A stretch of DNA of 64,000 nt, from positions 50,696 through 114,695 of the forward strand of contig CADCDP010000028.1 in assembly GCA_902800305.1 (NCBI GenBank), written 5' to 3'. Under the pieces are notes generated by a model, which was not told where the DNA came from, ran no database searches, and saw only the letters and a program-made list of their open reading frames with translations. This document shows, in pieces, positions 1 to 8,147 of this stretch (position 1 is its first letter; the number at the start of each line of letters is the position of its first letter). The stretch is from an uncultured Bacteroidales bacterium. Its GTDB lineage: Bacteria; Bacteroidota; Bacteroidia; Bacteroidales; Bacteroidaceae. Both the position numbers and the translations under genes were made by a program.

Positions 1-908
1 GCAACCTCAGTTTCTCCACCATCAACATCGTCCGTCTCGCCATCGAGTGTCGCGGCATCGAGAACAAGGAGGAGCGCATCAACGCCTTCTTCGCCAAGCT
101 CGACCACATGCTGGAGGTGACGGCACACCAGCTGCACGAACGCTACAAGTTCCAGAAGACCGCCTACGTGAAGCAGTTCCAGCTCCTGATGTCGCGCCTC
201 TGGATTGGAGCAGAGCACCTGAAGGAGGACGACACCATCGAGTCAGTCATCAACCAAGGCACCCTCGGCATCGGCTTTATCGGCTTAGCAGAATGTCTCA
301 TCGCACTGGTGGGCAAGCACCATGGCGAGTCGGCCGAGGCACAGGAACTGGGCTTGCGGATTGTGCGCTATATGCGTGACCGTGTGAACGACTTTGCGGA
401 GAAGTACCAGCACAACTACTCCGTGCTCGCCACCCCTGCTGAGGGCTTGGCTGGCCGCTTCACGCGAATGGACAAGAAGAAGTTCGGCATCATCCCTGGT
501 GTGACGGACAAGGACTACTACACGAACTCCAACCACGTGCCCGTTTACTACCACTGTTCGCCACGCCACAAGGCCGAGGTGGAAGGCCCCTACCACGAGC
601 TGACCCGAGGCGGCCACATCTTCTACGTGGAGATTGATGGCGACGCGACCCACAACCCCGAAGCCATCATGAACATCGTGGACTTGATGGATCAGTACAA
701 CATCGGCTACGGCTCCGTGAACCACAACCGTAACCGTTGCATGAACTGTGGCTACGAGGATGCCACCGAGGGGTTAGACGTGTGCCCACGCTGCGGTTCC
801 ACCCACATCGACACCCTCCAGCGTATCACCGGCTACCTTGTCGGCACCACCGAACGCTGGAACTCCGGCAAGCTGGCAGAACTGAAGGACAGGGTGGTGC
901 ATCGGTAG
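1..908 (+). CDS. nrdD: Anaerobic ribonucleoside-triphosphate reductase, C-terminal part
   Basis: This is the 3' end of the class III (oxygen-sensitive) ribonucleotide reductase, which reduces ribonucleoside triphosphates to deoxyribonucleotides during anaerobic growth. The reading frame is open from base 3, so the start lies outside the window. Near the end two CxxC pairs (CMNC and CPRC, about bases 740-800) form the zinc site of the family. They are followed by RITGY, whose glycine matches the glycyl-radical position, and by a family-typical tail with NSGK. The activase nrdG would usually lie next to it but is not seen downstream. Instead the gene runs into a strong bidirectional terminator. 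Identity is secure; only the N-terminal part is missing. Confidence 0.95.
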   Translation, partial: NLSFSTINIVRLAIECRGIENKEERINAFFAKLDHMLEVTAHQLHERYKFQKTAYVKQFQLLMSRLWIGAEHLKEDDTIESVINQGTLGIGFIGLAECLIALVGKHHGESAEAQELGLRIVRYMRDRVNDFAEKYQHNYSVLATPAEGLAGRFTRMDKKKFGIIPGVTDKDYYTNSNHVPVYYHCSPRHKAEVEGPYHELTRGGHIFYVEIDGDATHNPEAIMNIVDLMDQYNIGYGSVNHNRNRCMNCGYEDATEGLDVCPRCGSTHIDTLQRITGYLVGTTERWNSGKLAELKDRVVHR

Positions 909-973
909 CAGCAATGTGAAGATACTCTAAGCCAGGGGCATCACCGACGAAGCACAATCAAAGAAACGCCAAA

Positions 974-1014
974 AACAGGGGGCAGAGATTCCAAAAAATT
1001 CTCTGCCCCCTGTT
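974..1014. terminator. Bidirectional intrinsic terminator
   Basis: A perfect 15-bp inverted repeat (974-988 with 1000-1014, arms AACAGGGGGCAGAGA) has an 11-nt loop. It is flanked by a short T-run on the plus side (GTTCGTTTT) and an A-run that reads as T on the minus side. It separates the convergent nrdD and glycosyltransferase operons. Confidence 0.85.
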
Positions 1015-1022
1015 CGTTTTCC

Positions 1023-2045
1023 TCAAGCAAGCCGACTGTGGACGAACTTCCTAAAGACATAACAATAAAGGAAGCTAAAAAACCGATACAGAACATACGA
1101 AGAGGAGATACCATTCATGATCACACCCAGCCATTCCCATTTCCCTTCCATCGCCGCCGTATGATAGGGGCATGAATTAATCAGTGTCATCCGTTCTTTC
1201 CACACTTTGTACGAATATTTCGCCATTAGTGATCGAGTGTAAAAATTATGTATACGTGCCCCCAAGGTTGCCAACGTGCCTTCCCGCATGGTTGTTCTCG
1301 TATCCACAAGATAGTCATTTAATTCTGCAATAATCAGCAGTTGGGCATTTAAGTACCTCTCCATGCGCTTCTCGTCTCTCACTTGGGTCAGCGAATACTC
1401 ATTCTGCTGTTCGTAGCGGTAGATGTTCGAGTCGGTCATCACTATGTTCGGATTGCGTTGGAATACTCGGAAGTTGAACTCCGTGTCCTCGGCTACATAC
1501 AACTTGGCAAACCCAATTTTGTACTTCTGCAGAAACGATCGTCGATAGATTTTGTCGGTGACCCACTCTTGGCGGTATCGGTTGTAAATTTCATGGCCAC
1601 TACCCTTACAGATCACCTTCCCTTCGGGTGTGTCGCTGTACGTCCAGTGTGACAACTGCCACGGGTTCAGCGTCACCCTCTTAAAGCCCACCACGTCAAC
1701 ACCCTTGGTACAGAAATGCTTCAGCAAGTAGGCCAGACCTCCATCTACCAGATAATCATCGCTATCGACAAAGGCCAGCCACTCTCCTTGTGCTCTATCA
1801 ATCCCCACATTCCTTGCCCGAGCCACACCGCCATTCTCCAGTCTGACGACGCGGAACACACCAGGATGTCGCCAAACGTAGTCAGCCAAGATGGCAGGAC
1901 AACTATCGGTCGAACCATCATCCACACAGATTACTTCCCACGTGCCATCATCCTCCATCCCCTGCCGCAGCAAGGAATCGAGACAGCGCTGAAGGAATCT
2001 CTCCGTGTTGTAAATAGGAATAATAACGGATATTGCTATACTCAT
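1023..2045 (-). CDS. Glycosyltransferase family 2 protein
   Basis: This 340-aa enzyme probably transfers a sugar from a nucleotide-sugar donor to a surface glycan at the cytoplasmic face of the inner membrane. The GT-A fold signature is clear: SVIIPIYN at residues 7-14, DDGSTD at 42-47 (nucleotide binding) and DSDD at 94-97 (metal-binding DxD). The first 100 residues closely resemble those of the two other GT2 proteins in this operon (4279-5337 and 5357-6388), while the C-terminal halves differ, as expected for paralogues with different acceptors. It is the last gene of the operon and ends at the bidirectional terminator. Donor and acceptor cannot be read from sequence. Confidence 0.9.
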   Translation of the reverse strand: MSIAISVIIPIYNTERFLQRCLDSLLRQGMEDDGTWEVICVDDGSTDSCPAILADYVWRHPGVFRVVRLENGGVARARNVGIDRAQGEWLAFVDSDDYLVDGGLAYLLKHFCTKGVDVVGFKRVTLNPWQLSHWTYSDTPEGKVICKGSGHEIYNRYRQEWVTDKIYRRSFLQKYKIGFAKLYVAEDTEFNFRVFQRNPNIVMTDSNIYRYEQQNEYSLTQVRDEKRMERYLNAQLLIIAELNDYLVDTRTTMREGTLATLGARIHNFYTRSLMAKYSYKVWKERMTLINSCPYHTAAMEGKWEWLGVIMNGISSSYVLYRFFSFLYCYVFRKFVHSRLA

Positions 2046-2069
2046 AACACTTTATCTTTGCTTTAGTGT

Positions 2070-3098
2070 TCAATGAATAAGAGAACCTTCTTTCTCAAAC
2101 ATCGATGGTTGCGGGAATTTCCGCTCGAAGACTCGGAGTATGGTCTCCCTCACCTGTGGAAAATCTTCCTCTTTCAACCCTGGATGGTCATTCAGACACA
2201 CCGACTTCAGCTTCTCGTCCAGCAAGGCTTTGCAAACCTCCTCGACATTATTCTTGCCGATGTTGAAGACCTTTCCCCCACCCCACTTTACAGGGTGGAA
2301 ACGATTGCTCGCAAACTGCCAATACCGAAAAATGTATGGATTGAGACTCACATCCTGCCGAAAGCGCGTACAACTCTTGGCCATGCTGTCTGGCTCCTTC
2401 TCCCAAATCTCCCGAATCACCGACTTCAATATGGGCTGTTCCCAGTGCCGCCAGCGGAAAAATTGGAAATACACCAAAAAGTGCAGCATCGCGTTAAATA
2501 CGAAGAAACCGTTCCACAAGTGAGGGCCAAACCAGTTCCTCCGATTCTGGCGAATAACCTCCCGACGGTTAAAATTGTGGTTCAGCACCGCCATATTACA
2601 GAAGATATTTATCTTGATGCTGTACTGCTCCACGGGATCCCACCACGGGTTAATCAACAATGTCTCCGCATTGCAGTCGCAGGGCAAGCCATTCCTGAAG
2701 TAGTAGTCGGGCGTGACGGGAGCATTCAGAATCGTGTCATCGTTGAAATAGACGAATGTTTCCGAAAGTCCCTTTATCTTGTCGAGATTCATTTCGATGG
2801 TCACAGAATTGAACGTCGGAAGATATTCCTCGGATATAAAATCGGAATGCTTCACTAAGACCAGTTTGGGGCACTCCTCATTAATCCAATCTGGGAACTT
2901 CCCGTTGGTCACCAAAAATACCCTGTTCACCCACGGCGCGTATTTCTCGACGGCTCTGAACCAATAGCGGAATATGTCCCATTCCCGAAACCTTCCCCTG
3001 TCGGACATCGGTTTCTCTGGCCTGTATTGGTTGTATTGCGCTATCCACTCAGGGTCATCGCTGTCCAGCCATGTTACCACAAAATCAATCTTTTCCAT
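2070..3098 (-). CDS. Stealth-family sugar-phosphate transferase
   Basis: This 342-aa protein fits the Stealth family, whose characterised members transfer hexose-1-phosphate to build phosphodiester-linked capsule or teichoic-like polymers. Conserved region 1 is seen as IDFVVTWLDSDDPEW (residues 4-18). Conserved region 2 runs from RFREWDIFRYWFRAVEKYAP through LPTFNSVTIE to FVYFNDD (about 36-121). It lies between a GT4 and a GT2 gene in the same operon, 24 nt before the last gene. If the family assignment holds, the product of this operon contains a phosphodiester linkage. No transmembrane segment is evident. The family is fairly certain; the transferred sugar is unknown. Confidence 0.85.
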   Translation of the reverse strand: MEKIDFVVTWLDSDDPEWIAQYNQYRPEKPMSDRGRFREWDIFRYWFRAVEKYAPWVNRVFLVTNGKFPDWINEECPKLVLVKHSDFISEEYLPTFNSVTIEMNLDKIKGLSETFVYFNDDTILNAPVTPDYYFRNGLPCDCNAETLLINPWWDPVEQYSIKINIFCNMAVLNHNFNRREVIRQNRRNWFGPHLWNGFFVFNAMLHFLVYFQFFRWRHWEQPILKSVIREIWEKEPDSMAKSCTRFRQDVSLNPYIFRYWQFASNRFHPVKWGGGKVFNIGKNNVEEVCKALLDEKLKSVCLNDHPGLKEEDFPQVRETILRVFERKFPQPSMFEKEGSLIH

Positions 3099-3127
3099 AC
3101 CAACACTTTCCTTTATAAATTACTCCC

Positions 3128-4282
3128 TTACTTGTTTCCTTTCTTCTTCTGGCATAAGTCCCTGAACAGCTCCATCCACTGTTCAATCACCTTATCCATG
3201 GCATATTTCTCCGACACTTTCAGAGCCTGTGCTCCCATCTCCTTCCGCATTTCCGTGTCCTCTATGAGGGCACACACCCTCTCCGCAAATGCCTCTTCGT
3301 CACCCATAGGCACCAAAAATCCCGTCTTTCCATCTTCCACCACATAGCGTATGCCACCAGGACAATTATACACCACCGACGGAATGCCCACCGACATGGC
3401 CTCCAACGTCACCAGCGAGAAACTCTCTGATTTTGAAGTGAGCACAAAGAGGGATGCCTTCGCCATCTCCCCCACCATGTTGGAAGAACTACCCTTTAGG
3501 AACACATTCTGTGCAAGTCCCAATCGCTTTATCTGCGATTCCAACATCGTTGACTGTTTACCTTCGCCCCATATCTGCAATGTCCAATCGGCGTGCTTCT
3601 GAACAACTTTTGCCCATATATTAATCAAAGCTTCAAAGTTCTTCATCCATCTCAATCCGCCTGCAGTAATAACGATTTTCGACTCACACGAGGATAATTC
3701 GGTAGTCTTATTGGTTATAGGATTAGGAATTACAGCCACTTTGTCCCAATTTTTCCACGCCCCAGTTAATTCGTCCTCGGTCAACACAACGATTTTGTCA
3801 TACGCTCTGATTTTCCATCTATATTCATAGAAGCCGGTAACCTTCGCCTTAAGTTTTTCGTACCTTGAAACAGAACAATCTCTTCGGAAACTTCTTGCCA
3901 TATGCAATTCCCGCACAAAAACAGGATTAGAACGGACTTTTAGCGTTGGAAGAAAATGCTTCTCGTATTGTCCTGTCGCCACGACAACATCCGGATTTAT
4001 TTCGTTTAGGGCTTTTTCCAGTCGTTCGCGATGGAGTCGTTTTCTGCGACGATAATCTTGATAAAGTGACCACAGCCCCATTTCTCTGTATTCGGTGTAA
4101 TTAATGCCAAGGTTTACCACCGTTACATGGTCCAAATTCATTACGGGCGTTGTAACATCCTCGGTCACGACAATCCATACCTGATTGTCTGGAATCCTTG
4201 CCAAAGCATTCGCCTTGCAAAGAGTGACCATTTCTATTCCTCCTATTTTACAAACGGTATTCGAACAATATACTATCTTCAT
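3128..4282 (-). CDS. Glycosyltransferase family 4 protein
   Basis: This 384-aa GT-B fold glycosyltransferase has the N-terminal KIGGIEMVT glycine pair and a C-terminal EX7E motif (E286 to E294, within SESFSLVTLEAMSVG). The latter is the donor-binding signature of retaining GT4 enzymes. Its start overlaps the stop of the preceding GT2 gene by 4 nt (ATGA), so translation is coupled. The gene is more A+T-rich than its neighbours, hinting at a different origin from the two GT2 paralogues around it. The substrate is not predictable. Confidence 0.9.
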   Translation of the reverse strand: MKIVYCSNTVCKIGGIEMVTLCKANALARIPDNQVWIVVTEDVTTPVMNLDHVTVVNLGINYTEYREMGLWSLYQDYRRRKRLHRERLEKALNEINPDVVVATGQYEKHFLPTLKVRSNPVFVRELHMARSFRRDCSVSRYEKLKAKVTGFYEYRWKIRAYDKIVVLTEDELTGAWKNWDKVAVIPNPITNKTTELSSCESKIVITAGGLRWMKNFEALINIWAKVVQKHADWTLQIWGEGKQSTMLESQIKRLGLAQNVFLKGSSSNMVGEMAKASLFVLTSKSESFSLVTLEAMSVGIPSVVYNCPGGIRYVVEDGKTGFLVPMGDEEAFAERVCALIEDTEMRKEMGAQALKVSEKYAMDKVIEQWMELFRDLCQKKKGNK

Positions 4283-5337
4283 ACTATTCCATTCTTTTTT
4301 GATGCAAGTGTACGCAAATTGTTTGTAACATTACCTCTAAAATAATACCGGTTAAAAAGATAAAGCACCATGTACACCAGATAGACCTTTCCTGACAGAT
4401 TCTTGAGCAGAGTAACCCAACGTGCCATTCGGTTCATCTCGTCAGGATACGTATAAACAGGCAATTCTTGCAGCCTTTTTTTGTATCTCCGCCACTCCTT
4501 CCATGGCAGATAAACACGCAAAATCTTCTTATGATAAATATTTAGGAAATTATTGAGGTTCCGCCAGGCGGCAGCGGCCATCTCCCCATTGCTTTCTTGG
4601 AGATACTTCTCCATGAGCACCGCATTATGGAACAGCAGCTCATCCAATTGAGCTTTTATTCTTTTCTCGTTTAGCGTCTTCTGAATCGAATGTTCATTTC
4701 CCTGTTCGTAACGAGACACATTACTACTGACGATAAGGATATGTGGATGATGGCGGAATACTTCGAAATTGAAAAGCTCGTCTTGACAGACGGTGTTCTC
4801 CTCCTTAATACCATAATGCTCCAAGAAAGAGCGTTTGTAGATTTTTGACCATACATAAGGCAACCCCAAACGGTTATAAGCCTCCGCCCCATCGCCGTCG
4901 AAAGTAATTACTCCATCGGGCTTGGCATCGGGATCTACAATCGTCTTTCCATCCGTATAAATATAAATCTTATCGTTATATGAAAGCACATCTGGCTTCT
5001 TCCCCAGAAAATGCTGGCAGAAGTAAGCGTATGCCCCGTCGATGATGTAATCGTCACTGTCCACAAAACCTATGTATTCGCCTTGTGCAACAGCCATACC
5101 TGTGTTTCGGGCGGGTCCCAACCCCTGGTTCTCCTGTCGGATGACGCGGAACACATCGGGATACCGTTGGGCATAGTCGGCAAGGATGGCAGCACAACCG
5201 TCGGTGGAACCATCGTCCACGCAAATCACTTCCCACTCGCCGCTCTGCATCCCCTGCCGCAGCAAAGAGTCAAGGCAGCGGGGCAGGAAACGCTCCACGT
5301 TATAGACGGGTACGATGACAGATAATATTTTCTCCAT
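4279..5337 (-). CDS. Glycosyltransferase family 2 protein
   Basis: This 352-aa GT-A type enzyme has SVIVPVYN at residues 6-13, DDGSTD at 41-46 and DSDD at 93-96. A stretch just before the DxD motif (GLGPARNTGM, then VAQGEYIGFVDSDD) is almost identical in the protein of gene 5357-6388, so these two are recent paralogues. It is fourth from the end of the operon, 19 nt after the first gene, and overlaps the GT4 gene by 4 nt. Sugar specificity is unknown. Confidence 0.9.
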   Translation of the reverse strand: MEKILSVIVPVYNVERFLPRCLDSLLRQGMQSGEWEVICVDDGSTDGCAAILADYAQRYPDVFRVIRQENQGLGPARNTGMAVAQGEYIGFVDSDDYIIDGAYAYFCQHFLGKKPDVLSYNDKIYIYTDGKTIVDPDAKPDGVITFDGDGAEAYNRLGLPYVWSKIYKRSFLEHYGIKEENTVCQDELFNFEVFRHHPHILIVSSNVSRYEQGNEHSIQKTLNEKRIKAQLDELLFHNAVLMEKYLQESNGEMAAAAWRNLNNFLNIYHKKILRVYLPWKEWRRYKKRLQELPVYTYPDEMNRMARWVTLLKNLSGKVYLVYMVLYLFNRYYFRGNVTNNLRTLASKKNGIV

Positions 5338-5356
5338 ACGCTTTACTCCTTTCCTA

Positions 5357-6388
5357 TTAACTTTCTATCATCCTGCTTCTGAGAAACTTCTCGAAAATGT
5401 AGTGGCGGATGAACCAGACGGCGAGATAAGACAAATAATAATGCCCTGACACGTTCCGCATGGCGATAATCAGCTTCGCCAACCTGGAGCTGTCCTTCGG
5501 GTACACCATGTCGCAGATGGGAAAACTGTTTTTCGACTTCATCAGATTCCGCCACTCCTTGTAGGTCAAGCAGACAACAAACAACTCCCGATAGAAAACG
5601 TTCAGGTAGCTATTGATTTTGGCCTTCATCCCGTCACGCATCTTCGCCTCGCCACTCATCACGTAGGAATTGAAGACACCCATCCCATACACGCAGTCAC
5701 CCAACTGCCGCAAAAGCTTTGCCCTCGATTTTGTCTGCGTGAGGGAATCCCCATTGTCCTTCATATAACGGTAGATGTTGCTGGTCACCACTCGCACACT
5801 TGGGTTTTTGCTGAACACGTGGAGATTGAAAATCTCATCTTCCATGAAAATCGGTTCAAACAATATGCGGTGTGCCTGCAAGAAGGAACGCTTGTACATT
5901 CTCGTCCACACAGCGGATGGGTGCAACCGGTTATACACCTCTGTCCCACCCCCTTCCAACGAAATCTCTCCTTCGGGGCTGGGAGGTTCGGCGATGGACT
6001 CGTCCTTCTCCGACTGCAAGGTACGGCACAAAAAGGTCACCACATCGGGCCTTCCTTCCAGAAAATGCTCACACACATAGCCGTAACCTCCTTCAATCAC
6101 AAAGTCGTCGCTATCGACAAAACCGATATATTCCCCCTGTGCCACCAGCATACCAGTGTTTCGGGCGGGTCCCAATCCCTTGTTCCGCTGGACATAAACC
6201 TTGATGAGGTCTGGGTAGTGCTGGGCATATCGGGACAGGATGACAGGGCTGCTATCGGTGGAGCCGTCGTCCACACAGATGATTTCGTAATCACCCACAC
6301 GCTCCATCCCCTGCCGCAACAGCGAGCCGAGGCAGCGACGGAGGTAATATTCCTCATTGTAAACGGGTACGATGAGTGACAGAAGCAT
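5357..6388 (-). CDS. Glycosyltransferase family 2 protein, first gene of operon
   Basis: This 343-aa GT2 enzyme has SLIVPVYN near residue 4, DDGSTD at 40-45 and DSDD at 92-95. I place the start at the ATG at 6388, preceded by a purine-rich AGGAAAGAAG stretch. A longer frame could begin with TTG at 6424, but that TTG is the last three bases of the TAACTTTG promoter element, so it lies upstream of the expected transcript. It heads the operon 6388-1023 (GT2, GT2, GT4, Stealth, GT2). No flippase or polymerase is in this operon, so it may decorate or extend a glycan exported by another system. Confidence 0.9.
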   Translation of the reverse strand: MLLSLIVPVYNEEYYLRRCLGSLLRQGMERVGDYEIICVDDGSTDSSPVILSRYAQHYPDLIKVYVQRNKGLGPARNTGMLVAQGEYIGFVDSDDFVIEGGYGYVCEHFLEGRPDVVTFLCRTLQSEKDESIAEPPSPEGEISLEGGGTEVYNRLHPSAVWTRMYKRSFLQAHRILFEPIFMEDEIFNLHVFSKNPSVRVVTSNIYRYMKDNGDSLTQTKSRAKLLRQLGDCVYGMGVFNSYVMSGEAKMRDGMKAKINSYLNVFYRELFVVCLTYKEWRNLMKSKNSFPICDMVYPKDSSRLAKLIIAMRNVSGHYYLSYLAVWFIRHYIFEKFLRSRMIES

Positions 6389-6421
6389 TTTCTTCTTTCC
6401 TGATTGACTAATTTCAATCTG

Positions 6422-6429
6422 CAAAGTTA
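6422..6429 (-). promoter_or_regulatory. Bacteroidetes -7 element (TAACTTTG) of the glycosyltransferase operon
   Basis: TAACTTTG on the minus strand matches the TAnnTTTG consensus of the Bacteroidetes primary sigma factor. Transcription would begin near 6415, about 27 nt before the ATG at 6388. A clear -33 TTTG was not found at the ideal spacing. Confidence 0.7.
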
Positions 6430-6494
6430 CAACTTTTTAGCCAAAAAGGAGAAAAAAGGGAAAGAAAAACAGATAAAAGGTTTTAAAATTTGCG

Positions 6495-6783
6495 TTTAAG
6501 TCATAGAATTTTAAGAATTTCGAGAAGACCATGCGGTAGGGGTAAAGAATTCTGAACACCCTGCATAGCTCTCATAATTCTTTTAGTAACCATAAAAAAA
6601 TAAATTGGTTTGATTTGCCGCTTTGCGGCATTAAAAAGAAAAATAAAGAAAAAAGATGCAAGCCGAACGCAGAGCCAAGCTTGCTTGGGCTATGCTGAGA
6701 CGAAGCTCTTTCTTTCTACGCCCCGCAGGGGCATAAAACGTACCAAGTTATTTTTTTACGATTACTTAATTCTATGACTTAAA
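6495..6783. repeat. Interspersed repeat with 16-bp terminal inverted repeats, copy 1
   Basis: This 289-bp non-coding element is bounded by perfect 16-bp inverted repeats (TTTAAGTCATAGAATT at 6495-6510, its complement at 6768-6783). The same ends bound two other elements at 26163-26346 and 27347-27524. A 17-bp inner block (6556-6572, CACCCTGCATAGCTC core) recurs in copy 3, and a CCATGCGG block is shared with copy 2. The middle holds a separate palindromic segment (CCAAGCTTGCTTGG-type, about 6660-6710) absent from the other copies. It fills the gap between the repressor stop and the glycosyltransferase promoter. There is no ORF, so if mobile it is non-autonomous (MITE-like). Confidence 0.75.
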
Positions 6784-6789
6784 AATAGT

Positions 6790-7455
6790 TCACACCGCCC
6801 TCAGCACATACTTCAATGGATACACGTGCAGGATGTCGGCCTTGAGGAAAGGCTGGGCATGGGGTGTGTAGTCGGGGTTTTCCGACAAGGCGAGCACCCG
6901 TGGAACCGCTTGGCCCTCATCGTAGATGCGCTTGAACATTCGTTGCCCTTGACGGGTGATAATGAGATAGATGCGCTGCGAACTCACCTGCAGGAGCGAC
7001 ACTTCGTCGCCCACCAGACAGAGGTCACCCGCATGGATGGTCGGCTCCATCGAGGCACCCTCGGCGGGCAGGGCGGCGTATGCACGCACACCCGGAATGT
7101 GGATGTGGTCGGTGGCATATTCGGGGTTGCCAAACTGCTCATCCACACCGCACGAAGCACGGCACTCCTCGAAGAGGGGAATCAGGTCCCGCTGTGAAAA
7201 GTATATCATGCCGGGTCTCTCATACGTCATCGGCAGCTCATCAGATGTGGCGTCAGCGGCTGAGTCCTGTAGCCACTCGCGGCTCACTTGCGGGAAGGCA
7301 TCGAGGATGGCCTCACGGCCGTTGGCGGTGATGGCTCCACGGTGGAGCCAAGTGGCGATGTTGCTGCGTGGCACTCCGATAATGTCGGCAAAAATACGTT
7401 GGTTGCCCTGTGCGAATTGGTCCATCAGGGCGTTTAGTTTTTCTTTGTCGGTCAT
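6790..7455 (-). CDS. S24-family (CI/LexA-like) transcriptional repressor
   Basis: This 221-aa regulator has an N-terminal helix-turn-helix like those of phage CI repressors (IFADIIGVPRSNIATWLHRG, about residues 21-40). The C-terminal S24 peptidase domain has candidate catalytic Ser135 in EGASMEP and Lys175 in MFKRIY. In this family DNA damage can trigger self-cleavage and loss of repression. I do not see an obvious Ala-Gly cleavage site in the linker (about 65-120), so cleavage is uncertain. It is divergent from the DUF4248-HU module, and both promoters carry a TTGGTGGTT motif that is its likely operator. It may be of prophage origin. Confidence 0.88.
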   Translation of the reverse strand: MTDKEKLNALMDQFAQGNQRIFADIIGVPRSNIATWLHRGAITANGREAILDAFPQVSREWLQDSAADATSDELPMTYERPGMIYFSQRDLIPLFEECRASCGVDEQFGNPEYATDHIHIPGVRAYAALPAEGASMEPTIHAGDLCLVGDEVSLLQVSSQRIYLIITRQGQRMFKRIYDEGQAVPRVLALSENPDYTPHAQPFLKADILHVYPLKYVLRAV

Positions 7456-7482
7456 CTTTTTATTTTTTTTCTATCAATAATA

Positions 7483-7514
7483 TTTGGTGGTTTCAGGAAA
7501 ATGCGCTACCTTTG
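7483..7514 (+). promoter_or_regulatory. Promoter for the DUF4248 gene, with candidate operator
   Basis: TTTG (7483-7486), 20 nt, then TACCTTTG (7507-7514) match the Bacteroidetes consensus. TTGGTGGTT at 7484-7492 overlaps the -33 element and begins 23 bases before the -7 element. Exactly the same arrangement is seen in the opposing promoter. The leader to the DUF4248 gene is about 145 nt. Confidence 0.75.
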
Positions 7515-7541
7515 CGTCGCATTTGCAACATTTATCACCTG

Positions 7542-7572
7542 CAAAGGTACAGAAAAAACCATCAACCACCAA
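7542..7572 (-). promoter_or_regulatory. Promoter of the S24 repressor gene, with candidate operator
   Basis: On the minus strand TTGG (7572-7569), 19 nt, then TACCTTTG (7549-7542) form a promoter pointing at the repressor. TTGGTGGTT (7572-7564) starts 23 bases before the -7 element, as in the divergent promoter, which suggests autoregulation. A third near-copy, TTGGTGGTC, lies on the minus strand at 7627-7619 in the leader of the opposing operon. Confidence 0.75.
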
Positions 7573-7664
7573 GGATTTGAGTGAAAAAGTTTCGTTTGAA
7601 ATTCATTTTCTCATTTCTGACCACCAAAACATCGTAACAAATTTCCTTCAAAAACCAATAACTT

Positions 7665-7895
7665 ATGAAAACTGACGAATTAGAATACGAATGGGGCTGT
7701 ATGCGCAAGCAAGAACTGGCGCTGCTCTATGCACCCGACCTGACACCCCACGCAGCCGTGAACCGCCTGATGGACTGGGTGCGCCGCAATCCCAATCTGT
7801 GCAGCGAACTGGAAAAGTCTGGCTATCGGAAGACGGCCAAAATGCTCTCCGCACGGCAAGTGCGACTCATCGTCTATTTTCTGGGGGAACCGTGA
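7665..7895 (+). CDS. DUF4248 domain protein
   Basis: This 76-aa protein matches the DUF4248 pattern: a KQELALLYAPDLTPHAAVNRL block, a basic WVRRNP segment, then a C-terminal ARQVRLIVYFLGEP. The family is common in Bacteroidales and has no known function. The helical layout and basic residues would suit nucleic-acid binding, but that is only inference. It is first in the module divergent from the S24 repressor, a position that fits regulated expression. No signal peptide is present. Confidence 0.75.
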   Translation: MKTDELEYEWGCMRKQELALLYAPDLTPHAAVNRLMDWVRRNPNLCSELEKSGYRKTAKMLSARQVRLIVYFLGEP

Positions 7896-7978
7896 CAGCG
7901 ACGGGGACAAGGCAGCAGAGAACGGGGGAAAACGTATGGCATCGCCCACAAATGCATCGACGGGCAGACGGAATGTCG

Positions 7979-7986
7979 TAACTTTG
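7979..7986 (+). promoter_or_regulatory. Possible -7 element for the small ORF / P5 / HU genes
   Basis: TAACTTTG matches TAnnTTTG, with a predicted start near 7993, about 29 nt before the small ORF at 8022. No good -33 TTTG is seen, so these genes might instead be read from the promoter at 7507. Confidence 0.45.
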
Positions 7987-8021
7987 CAGCACAAAACAAA
8001 ACCCCTATAATATATAAATGT

Positions 8022-8147
8022 ATGAACAAGCTAAAACTAACCTGGAGCCTGATGGCCGATGTGCTCTTATGGCTCGTGAAAAACATCATCGACTACTATG
8101 ACACGAGGAGAAAGAAACAACAACCCGCTGAACATCCGCAGGAGTGA
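8022..8147 (+). CDS. Small ORF (41 aa) overlapping the P5-like gene
   Basis: This frame (ATG at 8022, TGA at 8145-8147) encodes 41 residues beginning MNKLKLTWSLMADVLLWLVK and ending in a charged KKQQPAEHPQE tail. A hydrophobic stretch (about residues 8-24) could be a single membrane helix. It overlaps the P5-like gene at 8098 by 50 nt in another frame. Small hydrophobic peptides are often found beside HU-like and amidase genes in Bacteroidales (the so-called smalltalk group). The position fits, but I cannot confirm the family. In this setting a holin-like or leader role is conceivable. Confidence 0.45.
   Translation: MNKLKLTWSLMADVLLWLVKNIIDYYDTRRKKQQPAEHPQE

Noticed and set aside
6389..6424. 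TTG start for the first glycosyltransferase
   Set aside because: The TTG is the end of the TAACTTTG promoter element and lies upstream of the expected transcript. Similar TTG starts at 22366, 30516, 38171, 41653 and 61902 were set aside for internal ATGs.
7484..7675. 63-aa plus-strand ORF across the repressor/DUF4248 promoter region
   Set aside because: It overlaps both promoters and the candidate operators, and its translation looks random.
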